A DNA stretch of 64,000 nucleotides from Varroa destructor. Lineage: Eukaryota > Arthropoda > Arachnida > Mesostigmata > Varroidae. The stretch's first letter is position 1. Every line of letters begins with the position of its first letter. Location: positions 30,997,341 through 31,061,340 of the forward strand of contig NW_019211456.1 in the NCBI RefSeq assembly GCF_002443255.2, read 5' to 3'. Positions 12,441 to 23,998 of this stretch are shown here, in pieces. The notes under the pieces are model-generated. The model did no database searches, had not been told where the DNA came from, and was given only the letters and a program-made list of their open reading frames with translations. Position numbers and translations under genes: made by a program.

Positions 12441-12503
12441 ATATAGATCGTGTTATTGGTTATCGGATTTGCGAACAATAAAGCAATCCGGGTTTCGATC
12501 CGT
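12441..12503 (+). repeat. Degenerate tRNA-like fragment
   Basis: An A-box-like TATTGGTTATCGGATTTGC is followed about 40 bases later by GGGTTTCGATCC, a B-box-like sequence with one extra T. The layout matches a decayed tRNA-derived SINE head. It cannot fold as an intact tRNA. Confidence 0.3.
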
Positions 12504-12927
12504 TCCACCGTTGAGTCACCTACCCAAAAATCCGTACGTTAAGCTCCGTATGTATCGCTCGAAGGAAATCTTTCAATGCGCACGTGATCTTTGTGCGGTA
12601 TATACTTTGTCAAAGACAGAATTGACAGCATATTTCATTTACGCCGTCCCTATACAGTCCACGCAAAAACTGGGCACGAAATTCTTTGTTATTTAGCACT
12701 TAGTATAGAACCCCGTCCTTTGCGACATCGAGCTGGATATATACTTATTTATACATTAGTATTCGCTATTTGCTTAACGGAGTGGTCGTATAGGGACTGC
12801 AAGTATTAAACATTGGGTCGAAATCTTAAAAACTCTTATTCCATTTCCTCGCGCCGATGCAAAAATTAGTATTTATATTTTTTTTTTTTGCTACAAATGC
12901 TAAAGAGAGCATTGTTATATACGTGGC

Positions 12928-12949
12928 GGGCGAGTGTCCGTACTCGCCC
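12928..12949. repeat. Perfect 8-bp inverted repeat plus a third copy
   Basis: GGGCGAGT (12928-12935) and ACTCGCCC (12942-12949) pair exactly around a six-base loop. ACTCGCCC occurs again at about 12958-12965, so the stem could form in two registers. It is a GC-rich island in AT-rich DNA, with no known role. Confidence 0.6.
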
Positions 12950-13187
12950 ACACGAATACTCGCCCGACCCCCCAGAATCATATCTAACACACAAATATAT
13001 AGGCGACTATTCTCGGTCAATTCCAATATGACCGACCATGTCTAAAAATAAGCCTGCAATATTTATCTGTTCGCGGTTTCATCTCAGCCGATAGAATTTG
13101 AATCGAGCACGTAAAAATCTATTGCTCAACGTTTGTCGAACTAATACAAATGAACAATACGCAATGCTACAAATTGTAAGCTCCGTT

Positions 13188-13193
13188 TTTATT
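13188..13193 (-). terminator. Poly(A) signal for the chitin-binding gene
   Basis: AATAAA on the minus strand, about 200 bases past the stop codon of the chitin-binding protein gene. This is a plausible distance for its cleavage and polyadenylation signal. Confidence 0.45.
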
Positions 13194-13395
13194 TCAACGA
13201 CCGTATAACGATAGCATTTATAATAGTAATACTATATATTTAATAATTACTGTTATAGGCACTCCATATGATCTCGATTACTTCACGTATGTACAAGGAC
13301 GGTTTGGCTATTTGTTTCGAGCGTTACAGCATGTAGTAAGTATGTGACTGGATTATCTCAGTTCAACTATTATAGCGTGTCTCTTTACGATTCAC

Positions 13396-13824
13396 CTAGG
13401 CTCTAGCGTTCCGTGCGCCAAATCCACGCAACAACGGAGCGACCTTCTTGATGTCGTTGTCGCTTAGAAAATGCGCATCCTCGAGGCCGATATTTTCGTT
13501 TACGTAGAAGAAGTCGGGAGCGTTCTGACATGGCACAGAGTCTTCTTCGTAGGTACATGTCAGCGAGAGCTGATTGAACATAGTCTGGTTTCCGCAGAGA
13601 AACGAGTAGTGCTGGATCTGCTGTTTTCCATCGGCCAGCGTGACAGGATTGCACACATGGAATACGCGACAATTATTGTCAACGTCAGCATAATAGCCGT
13701 ATTTATTAGGACAGTGAAAATTCGTCCGCACTTCACCAACAAGTAGTTCAGCTCCATCTGGTAGTTGGTAAGCGCGTTGCGACCAGACGCTTGCAATTAT
13801 CGTGGCTACTGTAAACCAACGCAT
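13396..13824 (-). CDS. Secreted single-domain chitin-binding protein (CPAP1-like)
   Basis: Encodes 142 residues. A short hydrophobic N-terminus (MRWFTVATIIASVW) looks like a signal peptide and is followed by YQLPDGAELL, the start typical of the arthropod family often labelled U-scoloptoxin(01)-like. One type-2 chitin-binding (peritrophin, CBM14) domain covers about residues 35-100. Its six Cys are spaced as in the family (FHCPN, NNCRVFHVCNP, FLCGN, LTCTY, VPCQN), with aromatic residues between the third and fourth. Such proteins bind chitin in cuticle or peritrophic matrix. The family label comes from a centipede venom entry, but most members are structural and nothing here suggests toxicity. 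The bases before residue 6 read TTTACAG, a good acceptor, so the real signal peptide may lie on an upstream exon and the first residues here may be intron. Confidence 0.85.
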   Translation of the reverse strand: MRWFTVATIIASVWSQRAYQLPDGAELLVGEVRTNFHCPNKYGYYADVDNNCRVFHVCNPVTLADGKQQIQHYSFLCGNQTMFNQLSLTCTYEEDSVPCQNAPDFFYVNENIGLEDAHFLSDNDIKKVAPLLRGFGARNARA

Positions 13825-14106
13825 AAACGAGCAACAAACATATTAGTGAGAAAGCACAACTTTTGTTACCGGTCATCATCAGACACAATTGGCACGCTTG
13901 CAATGACGAAGGTATCCACTGGCATGCCAACAATAAGCCCGAACCCAGCTGCCACACGCAAATAGTAGCAACCAATCCGTATCGTATGAGACATTTATCT
14001 AGGTATTTTACAACAGTTGATTGTGTGAATAACTAAGGGAATAATCACTTTTTTTACAACTTTCGTCTAGGCCAAACGCTAATGGTGATTAAACAACCTA
14101 ATCTGT

Positions 14107-14114
14107 TATAAAAG
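14107..14114 (+). promoter_or_regulatory. TATA box (TATAAAAG)
   Basis: A perfect TATAAAAG, with CTAGTTC about 25-30 bases downstream that could act as an initiator. It points toward the plus-strand terminal exon ending at 16181 and may be that gene's promoter, but no first coding exon was identified. Confidence 0.35.
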
Positions 14115-15815
14115 ACCATACGACGTGTTGGCTAGTTCTTATCGTTTTTCGAAGTTCTAACCGCTGTGATAGCACCGATACACAACAAATGAGAGCACAA
14201 CCTCTATCAGCATCAGAAACTACAGTCGGGCACTACACTTTACGTCGCTATGGACACTTTTTGATTTTGTTCCCAACCAAATATTAACGCACTTGTCACG
14301 CACCGGCTAAGATCGAGGTCAGCGTGGCAGAGGACGTCATATTTTATCAGCTTGTATCTTTGCGGTTTTCAACGATGAAGTAGTACCGCCAGTAGGAATC
14401 CGACGGCCTTTTATTTGCCGGCCGAGTGGCGAGCAGAAGGCGCACGCTGGGGCATATTGCGGAAAGGGAAACACCTATAGAAGACACGAAAGAAGAAGAC
14501 ACTTTGACCAGACTGTCACCCCACGACGCCGCAGAAGTATAGAGACGGTATAGGAAAGATACATTTATTAGGAAACAATATACGACGAAGGGTCCTTCCT
14601 CAGCATACGGTTATATCGACCTGGCTTCACCCACCTTGCAACTATCCACATATACGAACGTAAGCATAGATTTGGCAACGTTTATAATCTTTCCATCATT
14701 CGATCCATTACACATAGGAGGGGGCAAATAGAAAATAGGCCGACATATTTATCCTATAACAAGCATTTCAGTTTCTGCCCTATGTAGGTATTACGCGATC
14801 TACGATCTCATGTGTGCCTTGACTCCGGTGAAGTTACCACAGACTTTTGGGCGCCTGTGCTTCGCAGAAGTTACACGGGTCATTTTGTTTACTTAGTTGG
14901 ACTTTTCCAACTGTATGTGCTTACAGGTATATCGTCACAATATTCTCTGATGACGGGTTCCACTGTTTAACCATGAAAAGCATCACCACTCAGTTAAAAC
15001 GTTCAGTAAAGTGGTACATCGAAGCCTATTGTTTCACTAAAAATACGTCTTTTGAACTACCAGAATAGAATCAACTGATCTAAGGTCATATTAACGGACT
15101 ATTCTACGTTCCTTTGTGAAATCACTATAGCCTGTTTGATAACCAGTTCAACAATTTATCTGTGTTTAAAATAAAGCAATAATCGTATACAAAATATGTA
15201 TTTTTGTCATCTGGTTATTGGTCAGCGGTTCAGCGGTCAGTTTAATTAAGGTAGCGGCCTTTTTTAGGCCAAATTTTAAGGCGCCGTATGCAACGTCTAC
15301 TATCTAAAAATTACTCCTTTATAATAAATGCATGGCTTTCTTGTACCACGTAGCTTCTTTAATATAAATAAAAATGTTATTGGGCTCCAATTCATATCCA
15401 TAGAGTTTAGCTCATTTTCCATTATAGTAAACTGACATGCAATGCCATGCCGACTGCTCGTACCAAGCTAAAATCTCTGAATATTCACAAGGTTACAGAA
15501 GCACTCTCAGCGGAATCGTATGTGATTTCTGAGCTCGCAGAACCTTTGACAAATTTCCTATGAGTCGCACAACAACAAAGTCCCATATTTGTCATGGCGT
15601 ACTAAATAAAGGACCTCAAATCGGTCTCGAGATCTCATTGGTTTGGCGGCGACCTGGGCGACAACGAGAGATTATTGCGGATCTCAAAGGCATTCTAAGT
15701 ATTTCTCAATGAAGAGGGATTGCCAAAATAAATCAAAGGTCTAATGGAACGCCTCACGGCGATATAGGACGTAGGAAACTTGAAACATAGAGGCCTAAGG
15801 TACTTACTCTAAATG

Positions 15816-15846
15816 TCCCCCCCCCTTTCTCTCTCACTCTCTCTCC
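15816..15846 (+). repeat. C-run and CT-rich low-complexity tract
   Basis: Nine C followed by TTTCTCTCTCACTCTCTCTC. On the minus strand it lies just inside the possible intron that follows the F-box-like exon. Confidence 0.8.
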
Positions 15847-15855
15847 ATTTCTTAC

Positions 15856-15926
15856 TAGATAAGAAAATATCTCGAGTGTTATGTCTGGCAGCGTCTTAAT
15901 TAACCTTTCCTTTACACGACTGGTTT
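15856..15926 (-). CDS. Half F-box exon (partial or relic gene)
   Basis: A 71-base segment with a good acceptor (ATGAATGCAG) and donor (CTA|GTAAGA) reads in one frame as TSRVKERLIKTLPDITLEIF then SYL. LPDITLEIFSYL fits the N-terminal half of the F-box motif (LPxEILxxIFSYL), which recruits Skp1 in SCF ubiquitin ligases. The splice phases are 2 bases in and 0 out. I found neither the second half of the F-box nor a substrate-binding domain downstream on this strand. It may be one exon of a gene with long introns, or a relic. Confidence 0.3.
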
Positions 15927-16077
15927 CTGCATTCATGAAATCAAGGCCACATGTCAACGACCGGTCTAAACTACCACGTCTTTTTTAATTTCAATAGACA
16001 GAGACTCATAACTGCACCACCACGAGAACAATCACCTCATAGTAGACCCACCTTCATTTTTGGGAGCTCGTTACAAG

Positions 16078-16181
16078 TATGGTTCCCCGTGTTCGACTGG
16101 CAGCCCTTCCACGGCCGCCGTAAGAACAAGCCTTACGTCAATACGTTCGTGGACTACCAGTATGGCCGTCATCATTCGTGA
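16078..16181 (+). CDS. Codon-biased terminal exon of an unrecognised gene
   Basis: An open frame ending at TGA 16179-16181 reads VWFPVFDWQPFHGRRKNKPY and then a further Tyr/His-rich stretch ending GRHHS. Third positions are nearly all C or G in a region below 40% GC, which is strong evidence of a real and probably highly expressed exon. A plausible acceptor is TTACAAG at 16077, though the frame is open further upstream. An AATAAA lies 75 bases past the stop. Upstream exons could not be fixed; the TATA box at 14107 is a possible promoter. A secreted cuticle-type or peptide precursor is possible but unproven. Confidence 0.45.
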
Positions 16182-16255
16182 CTACAAAAAGCAGGAATAA
16201 TCTATCTGTAGTGTTAAAGTTATTTGAAGTCAAGCCAATGCTTCCTTTATGTTCT

Positions 16256-16261
16256 AATAAA
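16256..16261 (+). terminator. Poly(A) signal AATAAA
   Basis: Canonical hexamer 75 bases after the TGA of the codon-biased terminal exon, supporting that exon as the 3' end of a plus-strand gene. Confidence 0.5.
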
Positions 16262-18415
16262 AATGCCAATTCCGGCAATGTAACCGTACAATTAGGCACA
16301 TTTTACACTCACCGGGTTCTTTCTTCTATGGCGCTGTTTAAATATAGCATTATAGTACAACAACGCTGAGACGTGTCATTCACAAGCGTTTTCCTATTTT
16401 ACACTTCTTCACGAGGCGGTTAGTTCATTGATTTGGTCCAAAGCATAGTGATCATTTATTTGTTTTACGTTACCCTAACACTTTCTACTTTGGCACATAA
16501 GTGACTCATCATAAGTAGGATCTTCATGTTGTCTTCAGGCCATTGCCTGCGTGGTCACCAATAGCCGCGAAGTAAAAATATTAAAACCTCGTTCTAAGGC
16601 TGTACGAATTAGACTATTTGCTCATCACTATCCTCGTCACCATGATTATCACCGTCATCGTGGCGTATTATTGACATCACATCATTATCAAATCGCCAAA
16701 CACTGACACGGATTCTGCGTCGCTGTTGACGTGAGCGTGTGTTAATGTGCGTGTAAGATATTATTTGATTCAATTGTCCATGATACGAGTTGCTGCTTTG
16801 GCATATATCGAAGAATGTTGGGGAACAGAAGAAGCTAGACCGCGGTCAAAATGGGCACTTAGGAATTCAGCTGCGCCGCTGCTTCCATTGGCCGCTAAGT
16901 GGGCAAAACAGTGGCCAATACGAGCATAACAGTATCGACATGATTCTGTATCGTTTTTTTGCCCCAGTTACGTTGAAACGAGCTAATACAAGCAACATGA
17001 GCAAAAAACAGCTGTCGTTGTTCTGATCAGCGGCTTCTGTGAGATTTCGCGACCGATTCTATAATCCGATGCATACACACACCCTCGGCACGCTCCGGTC
17101 ATGGTTGAATTGCTACACATTATGACCTGAGATGCGGTCAGCGCTCGACGCACATTTCGTTGTGTGCATTGGCAAGACCCAATAACAACAAAAACGCCAA
17201 GAAAAGAATAGTTTTTAAATAACAGTTTTTCGATAGTCTAGCGGTAATAGTTGATACGGGAGATAGTTTATTTGTCCGCCGATGACACCCCCCGTCGCCG
17301 GTTGGGTAATAGCATCGAGCTTTTTTTATTTGCTATGGAGTAGCGTCGTCTTCTCTTTCTACTGCTACTAATATTTGAATGAACTATGTTTTATAAAAGT
17401 TATAGATCTCCCATGAGTATATTTACACAGTGAATATACCAAGAGGTTCTTGTAACAAAATGAACTACACAGCCAAGTACAAAGTTTAAAGCTTGCTAGA
17501 AGTAGGTTTTTTTTTATTGTTTCGTAGGTATCTCTGTTTTTTTTTTCTAGGATTTAGCATCGAAATTAAAGCAGTTAAAACTTTGTTGTTAGGCAATAAA
17601 CGAACGTCTATACTAATGACCAACGGTCTGCTACGATTCAAATGAATTACCTATTTACAGCCTGCATGCTTTTGTTTTCGTTGCAGTATTGTCTACAAAA
17701 TATAATATTAAAAATTTCATTTTTGGTAGTTTAGTTGGTCGAAAATAAATAAGACACTATGTACTTGAGACGACCTAATCCATTACGCCGGTGTAGAACT
17801 AATTGGTGGACAATGGACATTTATATGATATAATATATATCGAGTTTACGAAGTGAGGTTTTTCCACAGACAAAAAGGTCAAAAATGGAAAGTTCGTCAA
17901 CTTTGTGAGATAACAAATATTCTATCCAAATTATCTAAAGACTTCTTTAGAAGACTGCGGTATCGTATAACACCAATTTCTAGTAGTATCTGTAAGCACA
18001 AAAATTCGGCTAGTACATATTCTCCCTCTAGATCTGTACACCCAAAGCTCTTATGTAGTGAAAGCCAGAAAAGATCGGCATAATGAGGCATCACCTTATC
18101 TGCCGTTAGTTGTCAGCTGTTGGCGAAAGCTTGAGCAACGCATGAGAAGCTTCTTACACCTATCGGAACAAAAATTCCACCAAAATGTGTATATATGTTA
18201 AGGATGAACAATACCTTGACTCTTTTTATAGCAGAAATAACTAAATGACCTTTGCAGCGCCGACATTTTACATGAGTGATTCGGTTTTACGATACAGGAA
18301 ATTAAACACCCGAACTTCACACGTAATGCACCTTAGATTACTTGCCTGGTTAGGTAACAAGGTTACACAGGGTGACTCCCGGCGTCCCACGCTCAAGTAG
18401 CCAAAAACGAAGTTT

Positions 18416-18417
<2 letters not shown>

Positions 18418-18474
<57 letters not shown>
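18418..18474 (+). repeat. (AT)n microsatellite, about 28 units
   Basis: About 56 uninterrupted bases of alternating A and T, the longest microsatellite in the window. Confidence 0.95.
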
Positions 18475-18477
<3 letters not shown>

Positions 18478-21400
18478 ACGTAAATGTAAAATTGTGGGAA
18501 ACGCAAGCTTGAAGAAATCTGCCAAACTGAAGAGTGGAACTTGGTATACGCACCCTATGTATGTACTAAAGGCTGCTGGCGAAATCAAATCTTAAAAATT
18601 GTTAATGGGGATTCGACATAGCAACGAACGAGACGATGAAACGAGACTTTCATTATGGTTACAGTGATCGTGCCAATAAAACATTGGCCTATAAAGAATT
18701 ACCAATGTTTTCACCGTGCATCATTATATCTTTAATAATTTTAGTTTTTAGTAAACACACTTTGTTACCTGGCTGATAATTCGAGATTGTTATTGGAGGA
18801 ATATGGTTTTATCGTCTCCAGACTTAGATATAGCAAGTAGGGATACACTAACCGCATCCGAAATTTTTAATGCTCTGCTCGAACTCTTTCAGGGCCTTTA
18901 GACAAAGTCAAATTATGTGCTCCGAAAAAAGTGTGACAATTTTGAACGTTACAAGCTGACATGGCAAATGTGACCTTTTGGCTGTCTTAGCTTGACTTTC
19001 GGCCATAATGATGAACTGTTTCATTTTACTGTAGCCGTCCCAGGCAACGGCTCAGGCCATACCAGTGAAGAGTTACTTTTGCAGAAGTCGGATGTTTGAA
19101 TCTGGGCATCAATATCAGACATTTTTGCAAAGGTCGTTTTCAAAAAAATGTATCTTCGGGGCAGGGAAAGATTGAAACAAAACTGGAAGTTCCGTGACTG
19201 CGGGGTAAGTGCCGGGAATCTCACGACTTTCATAGTAGTTACCGGAAAAACTTAGTTTCCAGAACCATGATGCCCAAGATCAAGTGCAGAAACTGATACT
19301 GACCATGAATGCTGGGTTTATTCGAAGGTTGTCAAGAAAGTTTTGGTTCCCAAGGCAAAAAACATGCTTGACTTGCTAAGTGGTCCGCAGTTTGAGTGCA
19401 ATGCCAGTTTAGAGCTTTTCAAAACCGGTTATACCTATGATCATATAATATAATGATAAATAAAAAAAAAAAATATGAAACTGTTTATGTTGTATTAGCC
19501 GTAATCAGTTTACTAGCACATTGAGTACCTGTATATAGAGGAACCCAAAACACATAGGGGAAATGCATAGACGAGCATAGAAAATTAGCAAAATGAACTA
19601 AGTGAGAGCGAAATCTTCGAACTTAATCTTCTCTTAACAAATGACGCTTTGTGGTGAATTGCAAAAAAATATACATAGTTCTTTGGATCCGGAGGAAGGA
19701 AAGGATTCACTGGAATCACTCATAAAAGCTCCGTGGTACGCAATTTAGATAAAAAGAAGGAGAGTTCTGAGTTTAGAAAATGACAAGCATCTGGCGCGAA
19801 TCATACTTTCTTCACACAAATTCAAGATGAAACACAGTAAGAACAAAATAAGGCACTCAAATTTCAAAATAATAAACAATTATCATACAGACAATATGTA
19901 GAAAATGTGCTGTAGTGTCCCATAATGAAAAAAAAAAGTCCCGGAAGCAAAAAAGGCGGTATATAGAATACATGATGCAAATAACCTCTTGCTAAGAGTA
20001 ATTCTAGTGCAAGTAAAGTAGTGAGAAAGTTAAAAAAAAAAAAAGAAAAAAAAGGTAAATTAAACGAAAAACGATTACAATGGAACACACAAAGATAACT
20101 CAGCTTAGTAAGAATAATACATATTTCGGGTGTTTGTTGGGGTTACATTTATCGATAGGACAGTGTTTTTTTCCTGCCTGCTGTTGTCTTATATTAATAG
20201 GTGTGGTATAGCTAAATAATAGGCCAGCAACAGGTCAAACAGCACAATCATATTCGATGACTACTATCCATATTGCTGATGAGATCACTATAAACTCAGT
20301 AGTTAGTGGGATTCATTGGGCCAAGAAAGAAGCTGAAATGGTAGTCTTTCTGTTTAGATAGATTTAATGTTCATTGATATGTGAAATCTAAATAAGGATC
20401 GGTCAGAGCCATTTGGACATAAAGTCGATCCCATACGCAATGCAAATTAAGTTTTTTGTCCACTTAAAAAATACATTTGACTAAGACAGGCAGCTAAGCT
20501 GGATTTTTTCTACTAGCTTGTACACACGACAAAAAGTCCACAGACAAAAAACCATTTGTTTTCGTCATCTTTCGTTACCCGTCAGCCATAAAATATCTTC
20601 TGAACAGTGTTGTTGCTTACGTCTAAATACTACGTCGAAACGTAGAAGCTTTAGCCACGTGTAGGTATTTGCAATATTACATCATTCCTATTTGATTATT
20701 TATAGTTGCACTTGCTCTGATCCCAAAAAAAATGCCTTCAGGAGTTCGAAGCTGGAATTCACTGCTGTGCCCAATGATTGTGTCAGTATTGCGTTTATCT
20801 GCACGTCGATAGGTTATTTTTAAAATATTCTATTTTAAAATTTACCTGATTAGATAAGCTGTTTGTTTATGCCAACTCCGTTTGGTCAGATTATTTTTAG
20901 ATAATGCTAGGCTTAGGCGATTCACTTCATTTCATGTCGTGTATTACTTACTCTGAAAGATCATTTAATTAGTTGATCTTCTGAAGTAGTTCATCTCTGT
21001 TGCTCTGTGACCCGCTAACTAGCATTGCATCCTCTTAACAAAAGCTCACAGACTACGAAGAAAGCTGCTGATTTTCCTGAAAATACTTTACGTTTACTTC
21101 CGAAAACCGTATCGTTTTCGAATTTCACTTGCTGGTGAGTCAGTCGTTTTAGCTTTAAGTTGTATCGAAGAAAGAATTGTGCCACTACGATTGCGCGCGT
21201 TTTGAAACTGCACACGTTATAGCTAGACCAAGCTCTTGAGCGTTTAATTGTGGATCAGAAAAGTTGCTAGGTTCTTTTAAATCTGAATAAACTATCTATC
21301 TCAATTTAGAATTCTGGTAGATTTGCATGACAGAGACACTTCACATTGTTTTATGTCACGTATTTGGTTTTATTAAATGTTTACTTGTTATGTTCTTTAA

Positions 21401-23976
21401 ACGGATATGGAACTCAAGTATTTTTTGGATTAACTAATAACTATAAACAGTCAGCCATTTATAATTCATGTTAAGCTCGTACCAGAACTTTCACTCAGCG
21501 ACACCCGCCTTGAGTCAGTCGGCTCCGAACCAGTATGAACACGCATCGAGTGTGCCTTTGTTTGGGATCGTGCCACAGTTGACTACAATTCACCAGAATT
21601 TTCTTCGGAAAACTTTGCAATAAGAAATAATTTTTTTTTTTTTTGTTTTTGAAAAATAATCGTTGACGTCTCAGTAGACCTTGTTAAGGAACGACGAACA
21701 TGCAAAGACTGAAGGCTTCAGAACTGCAGAAAACCGAATTGGAAAAAAATCCTCCCCAAATACAGTATAAGTACTATGCCTATGTACTTACAGCCTGAAA
21801 GTTCACTGTCTTCATTAGATTCAGGAAGTCTGTTTCGAGAACGTTGAAAATTAAAATCTGCGTTAGTTCATACTGCACTCTTCAAAAAGGTCTTATGTAA
21901 GTCGCAAAATTTTTAATAGACGAGGAGAAATAGCACGATGTTAGAGTTCCTTTTGGGTTTTCCGAACAGTTGGTTACCCCAGGTCGTATCAATGAGTGTC
22001 AACAATAACAGCGCCAAAAATAACCGCCTGTAGAATGTAATTGATGCCAATTCAGTATGTTTACATAGGTCGTTTTTGTTCAGAGTCACTCAGTTATTCA
22101 ACCATTTATGCTATTATTTAGAATTTTTATATCTGATAAACGGGATCGTATTGTTTCGATTCCAGAATTATATAATCATTATCCCATCGCTAATTCCGTA
22201 GCGATGTTAACATTAAATAGTCTGCTACTGATTATGTTTCAATATAGGAATTTCTCGGATACCTCATTGATAGAAACTGGATAAAAAAGGTTATTGATCA
22301 ATTTCTATTTTGTCTGATTTGATCTATTTTTTTTAGTCTGATTAGTTTTTATTACAACTATTTAGCTTCAGTGAACCAGAGACAATTTCAAATTGTAAAT
22401 ACAACGTCTTCGATGCCATAACATCCACTCCTACGTTACCAATATATCAGACACTCGTGGCTGACTAGCTGCAGACTGGTGATATGTGACGATCCGAGGA
22501 TAACGGCGGTCTGTAAAGCAATGGCCATTATTTCCAGTTACGGCGCACAGCTGTTGGTTTCAAGAATAATGATGAAGCTCTACACTCTCACTGAATTAAG
22601 TAGCTCGGAGATTTTTCAACGTAACCACTGAAACCACTATATGTTTTGGTCCGTATTTTTTCTACATTTGGTACTTAAGCTATCAAACATTACTTTAAAC
22701 GGATCTTACTAGGTCTATCTATGTTTTTCTTCAATGTGTCATTCGGTGCGTCCTGTCTGACGTTAAACCGTTAGATAATAAAACTGACAAAGCATTATTT
22801 GTAGAACTCTGCGCACTTACGAGATTCGATTTTTCAAGTTTAAAATAGCTTACTTTTTAAAGCTGACTTCTGTCCATATGCATGTCTAAGAAAAGAACGC
22901 TTCTACATCTGTTAATTAGCTTTTGAGGCTAGAAACAGGCGCTTTTGAGCCTAATAACAGGAGCACACATCTCCAACTGCACGCAAAGCTTTTTGACAAC
23001 GCAACTGCGTGCTAGACGAGGCTGTTTTGAAAACAGTGAGAGGTGGATGACTTTATTGTTTCCTTTCTAATCATGAAACCATGCTCGGCCTTTGGGATCT
23101 CGAGCATGCGTTTAAACCCTTCACATATAGGCACACATAGTCGATAGTCGCCCCTAAAGGTAAATAAGAAAAGGAAAAAATAATAATTATTTGCGAGTTG
23201 TGATCGCGAAATACGGAATTGATGACAACACGTTTCCATTTTTATGAACAATCTATACATTTTTAGTTAAAAAAAAAAATATGGCCTGCCATAAATAGGT
23301 TACACCGTGGAAATTCTTCAAGTTTTTTTCCAGGAGTGCCTTTTGCAGTTGTAACAGTCTATTGACTTCCTTTATATATGCGCATCGGTGGTTAGGTTCA
23401 ATGGCGTGGCCTGGCACCCTTGGTAGTTGGGCCGGTTCCAAGTTGGACTGCCTGACAACGCGACAAATTACATCGACCTTGCCATTGCAGACTGACTTTG
23501 CAAAGTTGTACTGCTTCGAAACTTAGAGTTTCTACTTGTAAATAGAGAACATGTAGAAATTAATTGTATAATCCGAAGCGTATCGTGCGACATAATATTT
23601 TGCAGCAAGCAGCCATGTTGAAAATCACCAAAAATATTACGTATCGAAATAAAATTGATACATTCAACAGTGATACTATTCGCTAAACAGCAGCAGTATT
23701 TTCTAAGCGGAAAAAAAATTTGCCGATCTATCAATTATTTATTTCCTAAAAGCGTATACAGGCCCACCGTTAACCCATCTACGAATATATGCATCCAAAT
23801 GGTTGACTTGCTCTCCGCGGACCCGTAATTAGGTTATGGTGTTATTTTTCGCTAGTAAACTAATTAGTTGCTTGCTAAGAAAAATTAGTTATGGCCAATC
23901 ATAGTGGTGATCAAAGTAAGTAGTCACAATGCTAACGCCAGACGCTCAACTAGCTGAGAAGACATCCAAATCAAAA

Positions 23977-23998
23977 TTATATATATATATATATTTGA
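23977..23998 (+). repeat. Short (AT)n tract
   Basis: About ten AT units flanked by AAATT and TTGAAAG. Confidence 0.8.

Larger units (their letters stand above)
10998..13395. other. Intergenic, with one small doubtful ORF
   Basis: Mostly AT-rich. A plus-strand ORF at 11730-11963 (77 residues, begins MALRSIKRVVSV) directly follows a TATAG that could be an acceptor. It has no recognisable domain and is probably chance. A tRNA-like fragment (12.45 kb), a hairpin (12.93 kb) and a poly(A) signal for the chitin-binding gene (13.19 kb) lie here. Confidence 0.4.
13825..15855. other. Intergenic/intronic, with a TATA box and a GC-rich open block
   Basis: A plus-strand TATA box lies at 14.11 kb. At 14370-14560 a GC-rich segment is open in several frames on both strands. 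One plus-strand reading contains PFICRPSGEQKAHAGAYCGK and then an Arg-rich tail ending at TAG. No family is recognised and no frame is clearly favoured. The rest is AT-rich and featureless. Confidence 0.35.

Noticed and set aside
18268..18588. A 106-residue minus-strand ORF
   Set aside because: Its centre is the AT microsatellite translated as repeated Ile-Tyr; the flanks have no coding character.
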